Shown in pieces: positions 30,861 to 40,595 of a DNA stretch of 64,000 nt (position 1 is the stretch's first letter; every line of letters starts with the position of its first letter). This DNA is from Paragyromitra xinjiangensis. Taxonomy: Eukaryota; Ascomycota; Pezizomycetes; Pezizales; Discinaceae. The translations under genes were made by a program, and so were the position numbers. The notes below the pieces were generated by a model. That model saw nothing but the letters and a program-made list of their open reading frames with translations, was not told the DNA's origin and did not search any database. The stretch lies in the NCBI GenBank assembly GCA_038503065.1, contig JBCAMK010000010.1, positions 992,001 to 1,056,000 of the forward strand. Direction: 5' to 3'.

Positions 30861-32120
30861 GGTGGCTGGCGGGGGAGCAGCTGCTGGAGGTAGGGGGAGG
30901 TTGGCAGAAGTCAGAATGGTTGTGAGAGTCCATTTCTGTTCCAGGTCTGCTACCTTGGAGGTGAGAGTAGCCACCTTTTCCACTAGAGCTGGGTCGTTGT
31001 GGAAGCTTGGGGCTGGTGGGGGTGTGTTGATAGCTTTTTCAAGCTGTTTGACGCGTTTGGTGAGTGCTTTGATGAGCCTGTTCTGCTCATCCATCACTGC
31101 GAAGAGGGAGGGGTTGTAGTTCTCCCCAGTGCCAATGGCACCAAGGCGATCTAGGTTGCTGTTGGAGTCGTCCATCTGGATGACTGGAGGTAGGGTGGTG
31201 GAAAAGGTGAGGGGTCCCTCAGTGTCCGTCATGTCAGAGTCTGACTCTTCCAGGAGGACAGAGCCACTCTCTGTGGGCTCTGTGGCGGGCAGGGAGGCAT
31301 AGTGAGGTAGGGGGACTGCTGGGCGAAGTGGCAGGGCTTGAGTGGGTGTTTGCTCTGGGTCTCCATGAAGCAGAGGCGAAAAACGGGTGTTTGGGGGTGT
31401 TGTAGGGGCGCCAAACGGCGTTTGGAGCGAGTTTTGGGGTGAGCTGGTCACAGAAGAGGGAGACCTGAAGCCTCTGCCTCTCCCTCTGCCTCTAGACGAA
31501 GAGGAAGACATAGAGATGGGTCCTGAACCGACAGGAGGAGGTGGGGTGTATGGGGGGGTCCCTAAAGGGAGCTGGAGGGGGTAGGTGGAGCAGAAAGTGT
31601 CAACAACTTTTGCAAATCGGCTCCGATCCGGACGAACGAGAGGGCGATCGAACGGGCACAGTGAGGGGACTCCAAAAAGCCCGGGGTCGAGTCAATCGGA
31701 GTAGTATTGGTGGAGATATGAGGTTTTGCAATATCTCAGGATTTGGTGTGGTTTTGGGGGAAAGAGGGGTAAATAAGCGAATTCGACAACAACTTTTGCA
31801 AATCCGGTGCAAACCAGACGTACAATAGCAGGATCGAACGGGGGCAGTGAGCTGATTCCGAATCTTCAAAAATCTCGTCGATCGGAGTAGTATTGGTGGA
31901 GTTGTGACCAAAAAGTCACTTTGGCGTTGTTGTTGTCGGTGGGTTTGGTGGTGAGGATGAGGTTGTCATTGTTGGTTTTGCGTACTGCTAGGATGCAGGT
32001 GTTGTAACGGGGGTAGGCCTAGGTAGATAGGCTAGGTGTACGGCCATTGCGAAATGGATATAGATCAAGTTCAGAATCCGATTCTTTTGTGCAAATTACT
32101 CAAGAATCTTAAGGGCTCAA

Positions 32121-33605
32121 TTTTTTTTTTTTTTTTTTTCAATTAATATTGGTGTCCGCATTGATGTACTAAAATACATATGGCGTAAGACCCGAAGGTC
32201 ACAAAACATAAATGAACATACATGGAGGAGAAAAGATAACACGGTCAAATGAAATCAAAACCTCCGACAAGCATCAAACGGATAACCTAACTCCAGTAAC
32301 TATGGTCTGCTACCAACCGCACATCTCGTCAAAGAGCAGGGCAAAGGAAATCCGCGCGTACAAACTGGTTACCCACAAAACTGACGAGGTCGTGGGGATC
32401 TTCAAACGGGGTGAACTATCAAACTGCAATGACTATGGTATGCCATCAACCGCACTTCCTGTTACAAGGCAGGCCGAAAGAATAGTTCGAACAACGGGGT
32501 GTCTCCAAGGAGACGGTCAAACTGGGTGAAAAGTGCAAGCACTTCTCGGGTAAAAAGGGGTGAGAGTCTGGCAAACGAAACTCTCGGTGGACGGGATGAT
32601 GATTCCTAAGAAACATCGGTTTTTGCAGGGTGTCTCCGAAGAGACGAAAGGAATGGGGTGAGATTAAGCTAAACAGAATCTCGGTCAATGGGGTGATGAT
32701 CTGGCAAACGTAATCATCGGTTGAAGCTGGGTGACTCTGGGAGGAGTCAGTCGAGCGGGGTGGTCTCTGGTTTATTGAACGGTCCCAGGCGTTATCCTCT
32801 CTGACCGTGTAAAAGTTTAAGGGCTGCTTGCGCCCGTAGTCGATGGGTTGTACCTTGCGAGGTACGTCTCGGAGGGGGGGTGGTTAGGCAACCACGGCCA
32901 AGAAGGAGGAGGACTGAATTGCTGCATGCTGAATATGATCCCTAAGGTACGAGACAGACATGACAGTATCGCGTCCGGTGAGGAATGTAAACACAATAGA
33001 AGCCCAGCACGATCCCTAAGGTACAGAAGGGAACGACTAAAGTGTGAACGGCGGAGCGGGGGGTGATCGAACGTGTTGCCACACAAGCGAACAGGTGTGG
33101 CGCTGTATACGGGTGGGGAACCGATGTTCCCCGAAAAGCGGGGTTGCTACGCATGGCTCGATTGAGTTGCGTAACAGGGTCAAACGGGGGCCCCAACCTC
33201 CAAAGGAGTTGGGGTATCGTGGAGTGGGTGAGAGCAAGGATGTGAACGTTGCTCTCGTGTAGACGGGGAAGGAGTCAAGATATTAACTCCATTCAAACGG
33301 GAATGAATTCTCCAAGAGAATTCGGTTGTAATGGTGCCACTCAGGCGAAACGAAGTTTCATGAGTGGAGTTGTCGAGGCGTTGTTGAGCTCGCTAAGCTC
33401 GGATTCCGTAGAGTTTGATGGCGAACATGAACCAGCAGTGACCATAGGTGATACTGGGGTCGACAGAACGCTCGTACGGGTGAAAGGAGTATGGATAGAG
33501 CGATATAGCACCGGCGAGGTACTTATCCATGATCGATGAAGTTGGAATTAAAGAGGGAAAACCCACGATGTCGCAAAACCCGAAGGTTAGGCGGTGGTTT
33601 CGAAA
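32121..33605 (-). mobile_element. Element F: non-coding poly(A)-tailed retroelement with stem-loop array
   Basis: Bordered by GCTCAA (32115-32120 and 33606-33611) inside LTR S3. The plus strand begins with T20, i.e. a minus-strand poly(A) tail. The sequence before the tail (TTAGTAC-T/A-TCAATGCG ... ATTAATTGAAAA) matches the 3' end of LINE-E (53300-53358), and AACTTCGTTTCGCCT near its 5' end matches LINE-E's leader. No ORF with a family signature. The centre consists of successive hairpins (listed separately). It is interpreted as a non-autonomous derivative of the E family. Confidence 0.65.
32501..33400. repeat. Array of about 16 stem-loops with unrelated stems and G-rich linkers
   Basis: Perfect stems seen by eye: 32501-32506/32509-32514, 32531-32536/32539-32544, 32562-32567/32580-32585, 32632-32636/32641-32645, 32660-32665/32677-32682, 32695-32700/32713-32718, 32732-32737/32744-32749, 32850-32854/32861-32865, 32881-32885/32890-32894, 33078-33084/33095-33101, 33115-33121/33126-33132, 33148-33153/33168-33173, 33191-33197/33208-33214, 33230-33237/33249-33256, 33271-33275/33286-33290, 33305-33312/33316-33323, 33337-33343/33361-33367. 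Linkers recur as CAAACGGG(G), CGGTCAAnnGGGG or GGGTG. Confidence 0.75.
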
Positions 33606-35476
33606 GCTCAACTCTCGCTGAAGAATGGAGCAGCAGGGTGGAGCATTCGCGATGTATTTAACACCTGCGTTCCGCAGTCCTCGCTCTGCCGTGCTCTAGT
33701 GGGGGACTGGGTTTGACCCGGAGTCCCATTGCCAAATGGACTGGTGTTCTACTCCGGAAGACCTTCCGTACTTCCGGGGGCTATGCTTCAAGAGCTGCCG
33801 CACCTCCATTAGCAATCTGACCACTCTAGACTCTATGAACCACCGGCATAGTCCTGCACACTGCAGTCCTACATGCACGGTGCAGTTCAGTCTAATCCGC
33901 ATGTGTTTTACTAGTAGATAGCGCTGCCAGTGCGTTGCCTATCAGCTTCCGCTGAAGCATACTGCACAGGTTGATTCAGAACTCTACCACTTCCTCGGAG
34001 TGGTAGATGCAGCCGTCTATGTGCTGCCAGCTCGTCAGCTGGCGCACATGCGGTTCCTCTGCATCAACCAGATCAGTGGGACGCGGTAGCTCTCTGCATG
34101 TGGGAGCAACCCCACCGATGCAGGCTCCTACTGTCCCATCAGTCCGGCCTTATTCTACTACATATGCTAGAGGCAGTAACGGTGTACCCGTTACAGGTGT
34201 TGACGGCTCCTAGACGGTTGTTGATAGCGTTGAGTACAGAGTCTGGGGTAGCTGAGGTGGGAAGGGGTTCAGTGAGCTCAACTATGATTTCTCTTTTGTC
34301 AGTGGTGAACTCAGGCTTGTATAGTGGTTGGATTTTTGGGGTTTTGTGGTTAGTGACGGTGGTGAAGTTGTTCTCACCAGGTGCTGTTGTGGCTTTGCTG
34401 GTGTAGGTTTCTTGTGCTTTATTGGTGGTGTTGGAGGGTTTATTAGTGTTTGTGGTGGGAGGTTTGCTGTTTGTGGCGGGGGTGTTAACTTTGGCATTTT
34501 GGTTGGTTTGAAGATGCAAGAGTCTGGCGTCTAGGGATCGGACAGTGTTTTGGAGGGAAATGTTTTGAGCTTTGATTTCTGCGAGTTTGGAGGTGTTGTT
34601 AGTGTTTTGGATGTTATTGAATTTGATTTGGGCTAGGAGAGTGTCCATTTGTCTCTCAAATTCTTCTTTCATTGAGTTGAATTGGCTCTGAATGAACCAT
34701 GTGAGATAGTTGGTGGAGGTGGCGTTGGTCATGTTTGCCATGTCTTCGGCAGGGATTTGGGTGAAGTTAAGGTTGGAGTTGAGTTCCTGGCCTCCGACGC
34801 TTTCGTCGTCGTCATGTTCACTGGAGGAGCTGCTGTAGTTGGAGGTGGGTTTGTCTTCCATTGGGAGGTCTGCAGGGTCAAAGGCAGAGAGGGCAGTGCT
34901 GCCTTCAGGTGCAAACATGTTGGAGGTTCGGGTGAGGTGGGGGGAGAGGTGGCTGGACGTGCGTTTGCGTCCAGCAAGAGGTGTAGGAGTGATGGGTGCC
35001 CAAACAAGTCGGACAGGAGTTGCGGGTGGTGATGGCGATACTCTGGAAGGAGTATTGGGAGCCAGGTTGATGGGGGAACGATGGGAGTGATGAATTCCCA
35101 GAAGCGAGGTGGGGTGTGATGATAGACGAGGCCAAAGAGATAAAGACTTTTGGTTCTGTGGATTTCTGGGAGAGGTGGTTTGTGGTGTTGAGTTTGCGGT
35201 CGGAGATGATGGAGGAAAAGTAGAAGCGAGGTGGGCGGTCGCGTGTTATATACTGCCTCTAGTGTTTTAGTGTTTTAGTGTTTTAATTCTACGGCCCTAA
35301 TACTAAAGTATATCGCCTCATCCACCGCCAACTACAAATAATTCCTCCCCAATTTCCTTAAACAAATTTATCAAGCAAAAACAAAAAATAATAAATAAAT
35401 AAAAAATAAAAGAAAAATTTTAACAACGAAAATAACTGAAAAACATAACAATCATTTCTTTGCTAACCAAACAATT

Positions 35477-38400
35477 TTATAACCTGAGGGATTCAATATA
35501 AGAAAAGAAATCAGAAAAATTTAACTTCGGCGAAAAGAAAATATTCCAATTTGGTTCCGAAGTTTTAAAGAAATCTTGACGTTCTTTATTTTTGAGTTTG
35601 CAGATCATGATGCGGTGATGGGAGCCATCCTGTTCGCCGCATGCGCATATGAGAGGATCAGTGAATCCGGTGGGATCAATGAAGTGTACTTGATTGCGTA
35701 TTTTCACAAGTTTGGAGAATCGTTTTCTTGAGAGCGATGTGAGATGTTGTGCGATGTGGAAGGTAGTGGGCTCTGTAGTGTTGGAGGCCCATGTTTTAAG
35801 TAGATGTTTTTTGGGGAGGAGTGAAAGATGTCCGAGGGTGAGGCGATGCCATGAACAGAGGGATTTGTTGTGGGCGGTTGTGGCTAGTTGATCGGCTTTC
35901 TCGTTGCCAAAGATTTGCGTGTGGGAACGTGTCCATACTCCAGTGATGGGGCACCCTATGCTCTGGAGTGAATTGCATGTGTTAAGTGCGTGCCATAGGT
36001 ATTCCTTATTGTGTGTGGGTCCTCCTATGAGTGACTTTAAGGCGTTTTGGTTATTGACGCATATATATATGGGGATTGGGTGAATGATATGTTGAAGCAA
36101 TAAGGACAGGGCTTCTTGTGTGGCGTGAATTTCAGCATCTTCGTTTTCGGCGTAATGTCCGAGAGCGCAGGAATGTGTGAAGGTTTGGGTGGTGATGCCG
36201 TAGCGTTTGTGGGCGATGTAGACTCCGGAAGAGGAGTGTCCATTATCGCTGAGGGAACCATCTGTGTATAGGAGCCAGGCATTTTCAAGAGTGCCTGTCC
36301 AGCTGATGTGTTGCGTGGCTGTTTGTTGTTTGGAAAGTTGAGAAATTTGCAGGGAATTAGGTGTGAGAAATTGTGGTTGAAAGGAGTAATCAAGTCTTTC
36401 GAGGGGTTGATTGTTGATGAGGGGTTGGAGTAGGGAAGCTACCCTTTTGAGTCCTGTGCCTTTGTAATTTATTGTTTGTGGAAGGAGCTTGAGAAATGGG
36501 AGAAAGGCTGGATTGTGCGCATTGTTTTTCAGGATGCGTATGCCGTATTTTTGTGTATGGTAGTCCAGGAGGAGGTTGAGTGGTGGTAGGGAGGCTTCGC
36601 GCAATAATTGGGGGATTTTGGTATTTCTGGGAAGACCAGTGATGAGACGAGCGAGGCTATGGTATGCTGGTTGAATATTGTCTATGATGGTGGGGGCGCC
36701 CGTCCACCATATGGGGGAGCCCCATAGCATTTTGGGGATGTGGACTATGTGCAATATGTGATGTATTGTGGTGGGGGTGAGGTATATAGATTTAAGGAGG
36801 GGATAAATGATTCCTTTGGTTTTGAGAAGGGAAGCAACGATGTGGTGAGTGTGTTGATGGAAGGTTAGTCTTCGATCAATTATAAGACCAAGCATGCGGT
36901 TTTGTTCGGTGGGTAGGATGCTTTGATCAAAGAGTGTGATGGGGGTGGGTGTGGGATCTTTGATTCTGGAGCTGAGTCGCAGATGCATAAGTTCTGTTTT
37001 TGGCGGGGAAAAGAGGATGTTGAGGTATGAGCCTCTTTCGATTTTGGAATTTAGGCGTTGTTGTAATGTCATGGTGGCGAATTTTTGAGAAAAGCTTGCT
37101 TGTAGCATGGCATTATCGTCAATGTAGGTGTTGGAATGAGTGAGGTTGGAAGCTGGTGGTTCAGTGTCTAGGGCAGCGCTGTATATGGTGAAAGCAATGG
37201 ATGAGACAGCGGATCCTTGTGGGAGTCCACTGTTGAAGGATGTTGTTGGGCTTGTAGTGTTGTTGAATCTGAAGGCTATAGTTCGGTTGGTGGTGAAAGT
37301 TTGGTACCAGTGTATGAGGTACGTGGGAAATTTAAAATGACGGAAGATAGCGATCATTTGTTGATGAATGACGCAGTTGAATGCTCCTTCGAAGTCTGTG
37401 GTGAGGATGGAGGGTTGCAGTTGTTTTTAGTGTCCTGTTGTGGCAGGAGTGTCGAGCCAGGATTGAGAAGGTGTGATGATCTGTTGGAGGGCATCTATTG
37501 CTGAGATTCCTGTGCGCCCTCCTGTGTGTTGGTGGTTGATCGCGCCTGAAGTTATTGCGGCGAGTTCTAGTTGTCTGGTGATGATGCGTTCTAATAGCTT
37601 GCCAAGGCATGATAATAATGAAATGGGTCGATAGGCGTTGGGTTTGGCGTAATCATCCTTGCCTGATTTGGGTATGGGTGTGACGATGGCTTGTTTCCAT
37701 ATGTCAGGGAAGGCGCCAAAGTGGAGGGCAGCTGTAAAAATTTTGGGGATGAGTGAGGGGGCGGCTTGATGAGCATGTTGTATGTGGGGGTAGAGGATTC
37801 CATCTGGTCCTGGTGCGGAAGCGGGAGAAGTTTTGGCGAGTAGCTTTGAAATTAGCTCTGAGGTGATATAGGGTGTGTTGAGGGATTGATCTGATGCGGG
37901 TGGAGGAAGCCAGTTTTGTGGTAAAGGCTGGGGGGAGGCGAGTATCGGTGGGAAGAAGGTGGATTTGAAGGCGTTGCATTGTGCTTCAAAGTTAGGTGCG
38001 TTGTGTAGTGGTTGTATGGTGGTGGGGGGTCTGCGGCCATTGGTTTGTTTAATGGCTTGCCATATTTGTCTAGGATCCTTGGTGGATAGGCGTTGATGCC
38101 AGTGGTGTTTTTTGGCTTCAATTATTTCTGTTTTCCATTGTGTGCGAAGGTGTTGGAGGGTTTTCCTGGCGTTTTGTGGTGGGTTGGGTAGTCGGAGTGT
38201 GTGATTTATGGTGTTTATTTTCCTTTTGAGTTTAGATAATTCGTTGGTCCACCAGCCTTTGGAATGTTGGCTGGGCTTTGATAATGGTATGGCTGTGATT
38301 GTGGCGAATTGTATGAGGGAAGTGAGTTGTTCAAATTCTTTTGTGGTTTCGCTGGCGTTGGTGGGTTGGGATTTGTTGAGTGCTGATTGTTGTATTATGG

Positions 38401-39169
38401 TGTGGAACAGGGTCCAATTTGCTTTGCTGAGGTTGTGTTTAGGTGTGGCTGTGGGTTTTGGTGGGAGGAATATGGTGGTTGTGATTAGGGTGTGATCGGA
38501 GTTGTCTCTGAGATTCTGATCAGATTGCCATGTTATGAGGTATTGTTGTGTGTTCCTAAATAGGGTGAGGTCGATGATGGACTTTTTATTGCCATTTCTA
38601 GGGAAATGTGTGAAAGTTCCTGGGTGGTTAATGAGTTGGTAGTTGTGATCTTCTAGCCAGTCGACAAGCTGATTGGCTATGAGTCTGGTTTTGTTGATGG
38701 AGGAGGTGTAGTGATCGGTTTCGGAGCCGTACCACCATGTGTGATGTAGATTGGTGTCTGCTAGTATTATGTGCATGGGGAGAAAATTGTACATGTTAAG
38801 GTATGTGTGTGTTGTAGGTGTGTGATTGGCGTAGATGTTGGAAATTTCAATCTCGCCTATTGCTGTAGTTATGATAATTGAAATGACATTATTGAAATAA
38901 GAGTTTGAGATGCGTGGATTTAGGTTCATGTTTGCGTTTATGCATGTGACACATTTGGGGTTTTGGTTTGTTGGTGAAAAACGATGGAAATTTGAAATGT
39001 TGGGTGGTAGACCTTGGGTTTCTGACCATGGGTCCTGTAGTGCGAGTATGGCGAGTTGGGTGTTGGTGTTTGCGTGATGGAGTACTGAAAGAGTGGAGGC
39101 CTTTCCTTTAGCGCAATTCAGTTGTTGCACTTGGGCTATGCCTGTGATGTGTGTTGTGTGTTTAATCAT
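35477..39169 (-). pseudogene. LINE-C2 ORF2 (APE endonuclease-RT-RNase H), one nonsense codon
   Basis: ATG at 39169 overlaps the gag stop. Endonuclease motifs: A-L-Q-D-P-W, A-D-T-N-L-H-H-T-W-W-Y-G, S-D-H-T-L-I. RT: P-G-P-D-G-I-L-Y-P, Y-R-P-I-S-L-L-S-C-L-G-K, G-L-P-Q-G-S-A-V-S-S-I-A-F, Y-I-D-D-N-A-M. RNase H: Y-T-D-G-S, N-E-D-A-E-I-H, G-N-E-K-A-D. C-terminal C-A-C-G-E-Q-D ... H-H-R-I-M-I-C finger. An in-frame TAA at 37427-37429 (CAA or CAG in C1) cuts the protein between palm and fingers. The third RNase H acidic position reads C-V-N-N-Q-N-A instead of C-V-D-N-Q-N-A seen in C1 and LINE-B, a likely loss of RNase H catalysis. Confidence 0.85.
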
Positions 39170-40595
39170 TATGGTTGTTGGATTTTTGTGCGCGTTGAGC
39201 AAGATAGAGTGCTCTGGTCTTCATTTTTTCGGGGCAGTCAATGGCGGTGTGTTGATTGGTGTTGCAGCATGCGCATCTGAGGGGCATGTGTGTGCATCTG
39301 GCGCCTCCTTTGCAAGTGATTTGATCGCATTTGTGGTCTTTGGTGTGATGAGCGAGTGCGCAGATGGCGCAGGCGACTTCTTGTTTGCACGTGGCGTCAT
39401 GATGTCCTAGTTTTTGACAGTTGCGGCATTGGGTGGTTGGATTGATGGGATGATATTCGCGGATTTTGCATGTGGCGTTTAGAATGTTGAGATAGGTAAA
39501 GCCTAGGGATTTGAGAGTGTGTTTGGCTGGTAGGGCGATGACGATGGAAGAAGCTTTCTTGCCAGCTCGCTTTTCTTCTGTGGAGAGCCATCTTGGGGCT
39601 TGGGCAAGCTGTACATCAGGGATGGCGGCTTGAAGGGCATTGGTGATGGTGGTAGGCGTGACGGGTTCGAGATTGAAGTTAAGGGGGACAGCGTCAATGA
39701 TGAATTTTGACCATCTGCTGTTGACTCTGATGTTGGTGATTGGGATTTTGAGGAGGTTGCACGCTGAGGTGATTTCATGCTCATATTGTTCGATGAATTT
39801 GTCGGCGGCTTCGTTAGGTTTGGTGGTGAGGATGAGGTTGTCATTGTTGGTTTTCCGGACTGCTAGAATGCACGTGTTGACGGACCCTAGTCCGTTGTTG
39901 ATGGCATTGAGTATGGAATCTGGGGTGGCTGAGGTGGGGAGGGGTTCTGTGAGTTCAATTATGATTTCTCTTTTATCAGTGGTGAATTCAGGCTTGTATA
40001 GTGGTTGTATTTTCGGAGTCTTTTTGTTGGTGACGCTGGTGAAGTTGTTTTCGCCGGGTGCAGTTGTGATTTTGCTGGCGTAGGATTCTTGCGTTTTGTT
40101 GGAGGTGTTGGATGGTTTGGTGTTGTTTGTGGTGGGAAGTTTGCTGTTCGTGGTGGAGGAAATGGCTTGAACCTTTTGGTTGGTTTGGATGTGGAGGAGT
40201 CTGGCATCTAGGGAGCGGACTGTGTTTTGGAGGGAGATGTTCTGTGCTTTGATTTCGGCGAGTTTGGAGGTGGTGTTTGTGTTTTGGATGTTGTTGAATT
40301 TGATCTGGGCTTGAAGGCTGTCCATTTGTCTTTTAAATTCGTCTTTCATAGTGTCGAATTGGGTCTGAAAGAACCAGGCGAGGTAGTTGGTGAAGGTGGC
40401 GTTGGTCATGTTCGCCATATCTTCGGTGGGAATTTGGGTGAAGTTGAGGTTGGAGTTGTACTCCTGTCCTCCGACGCTTTCGTCGTCCTCGTGTTCACTG
40501 GAGGGGCTGCTGTGGTTGGATGCGGGTTTATCTTCCATTGGGAGGTCAGTGGGATCGAATGCGGAGAGGGCGGTACTGCCCTCAGGTGCAGACAT
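39162..40595 (-). CDS. LINE-C2 ORF1 (gag-like zinc-knuckle protein), 477 aa
   Basis: M-S-A-P-E-G-S-T-A-L-S-A-F-D start, acidic N-terminus, coiled-coil around residues 75-130 (F-D-T-M-K-D-E-F-K-R-Q-M-D-S-L-Q), then a folded block (R-E-I-I-I-E-L-T-E-P-L-P-T-S-A-T; R-V-N-S-R-W-S-K-F), then CCHC knuckles C-R-N-C-Q-K-L-G-H-H-D-A-T-C, C-A-I-C-A-L-A-H-H-T-K-D-H-K-C and C-A-C-C-N-T-N-Q-H-T-A-I-D-C. Its stop codon overlaps the ORF2 start (ATGATTAA, 39169-39162), suggesting ORF2 is translated by termination-reinitiation. Intact. Close relative of LINE-B ORF1. Confidence 0.85.
   Translation of the reverse strand: MSAPEGSTALSAFDPTDLPMEDKPASNHSSPSSEHEDDESVGGQEYNSNLNFTQIPTEDMANMTNATFTNYLAWFFQTQFDTMKDEFKRQMDSLQAQIKFNNIQNTNTTSKLAEIKAQNISLQNTVRSLDARLLHIQTNQKVQAISSTTNSKLPTTNNTKPSNTSNKTQESYASKITTAPGENNFTSVTNKKTPKIQPLYKPEFTTDKREIIIELTEPLPTSATPDSILNAINNGLGSVNTCILAVRKTNNDNLILTTKPNEAADKFIEQYEHEITSACNLLKIPITNIRVNSRWSKFIIDAVPLNFNLEPVTPTTITNALQAAIPDVQLAQAPRWLSTEEKRAGKKASSIVIALPAKHTLKSLGFTYLNILNATCKIREYHPINPTTQCRNCQKLGHHDATCKQEVACAICALAHHTKDHKCDQITCKGGARCTHMPLRCACCNTNQHTAIDCPEKMKTRALYLAQRAQKSNNHND

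Larger units (their letters stand above)
27661..31511 (-). pseudogene. Half-LINE H4 ORF1, interrupted by H5
   Basis: The N-terminal piece is 30874-31511 (M-S-S-S-S-S, RG box, coiled-coil) and the C-terminal piece is 27661-28570 (R-N-G-L-P-I-P block and three zinc knuckles). Together they are 1548 nt, exactly the length of the H1 and H5 ORFs, so it was an intact 515-codon gene until H5 landed. Confidence 0.8.
27341..31940 (-). mobile_element. Half-LINE H4, split by H5
   Basis: TSD GGGTTTGGTGTTGA (27327-27340) and GGGTTTGGTGGTGA (31941-31954), one mismatch; it overlaps H3's TSD by one base. The tail (AAAT)n is at 27341-27364 and the 5' end at 31940 reads ACCGACAACAACAACGCC. H5 (28571-30860) sits inside its ORF1. 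Without H5 and one TSD copy it is about 2.3 kb, like the others. Confidence 0.85.
32003..34195 (-). mobile_element. LTR S3 (702 bp) split by element F, TSD GGTGT
   Basis: It starts TGTAACGGGGGTAGGCC at 32003 and ends GTGTACCCGTTACA at 34195, flanked by GGTGT (31998-32002 and 34196-34200). Segments 32003-32120 and 33612-34195 sum to 702 bp, the exact length of S5, of which it is a close reverse-complement copy. It interrupts the gag of LINE-C1; removal restores the gag frame. Confidence 0.85.
24422..34918 (-). pseudogene. LINE-C1 ORF1 (gag-like zinc-knuckle protein) split by H3, H4 and LTR S3
   Basis: The N-terminal half (34196-34918) begins M-F-A-P-E-G-S-T-A-L-S-A-F-D and is D/E-rich with a coiled-coil (T-V-R-S-L-D-A-R-L-L). 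The C-terminal third (24422-25063) has three CCHC-type knuckles (C-R-N-C-Q-K-L-G-H-H-D-A-T-C; C-A-I-C-A-L-A-H-H; C-A-C-C-N-T-N-Q-H). Small middle pieces lie at 31941-31997 and 27315-27326. With inserts removed the ORF is 1434 nt with no frameshift, so the insertions alone killed it. It is an RNA-binding ORF1 protein of a Tad1/I-like LINE. Confidence 0.8.
15969..35251 (-). mobile_element. LINE-C copy C1, full length but split by H1, H2, H3, H4 and LTR S3
   Basis: Minus-strand pieces are 15969-16363 (3' UTR and ORF2 end), 18664-21109 (RNase H and RT), 23352-25076 (endonuclease and end of gag), 27315-27340, 31941-32002 and 34196-35251 (gag start and 5' UTR). Each gap is bounded by a TSD. Subtracting inserts and one copy of each TSD leaves a gag of exactly 1434 nt, identical in length to copy C2. 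The element is bordered by ACTGCCTCTAG at 15958-15968 and 35252-35262, the same site used by C2. The 3' end is a (AAAACACT)n-type tail instead of poly(A). Confidence 0.85.

Noticed and set aside
32501..33400. Hairpin array as a CRISPR array
   Set aside because: There is no constant repeat with unique spacers; stems differ in sequence and the context is a eukaryotic retroelement.
33393..33611. Short ORFs within element F
   Set aside because: They run through hairpin stems and have no family signature; F is better explained as non-coding.
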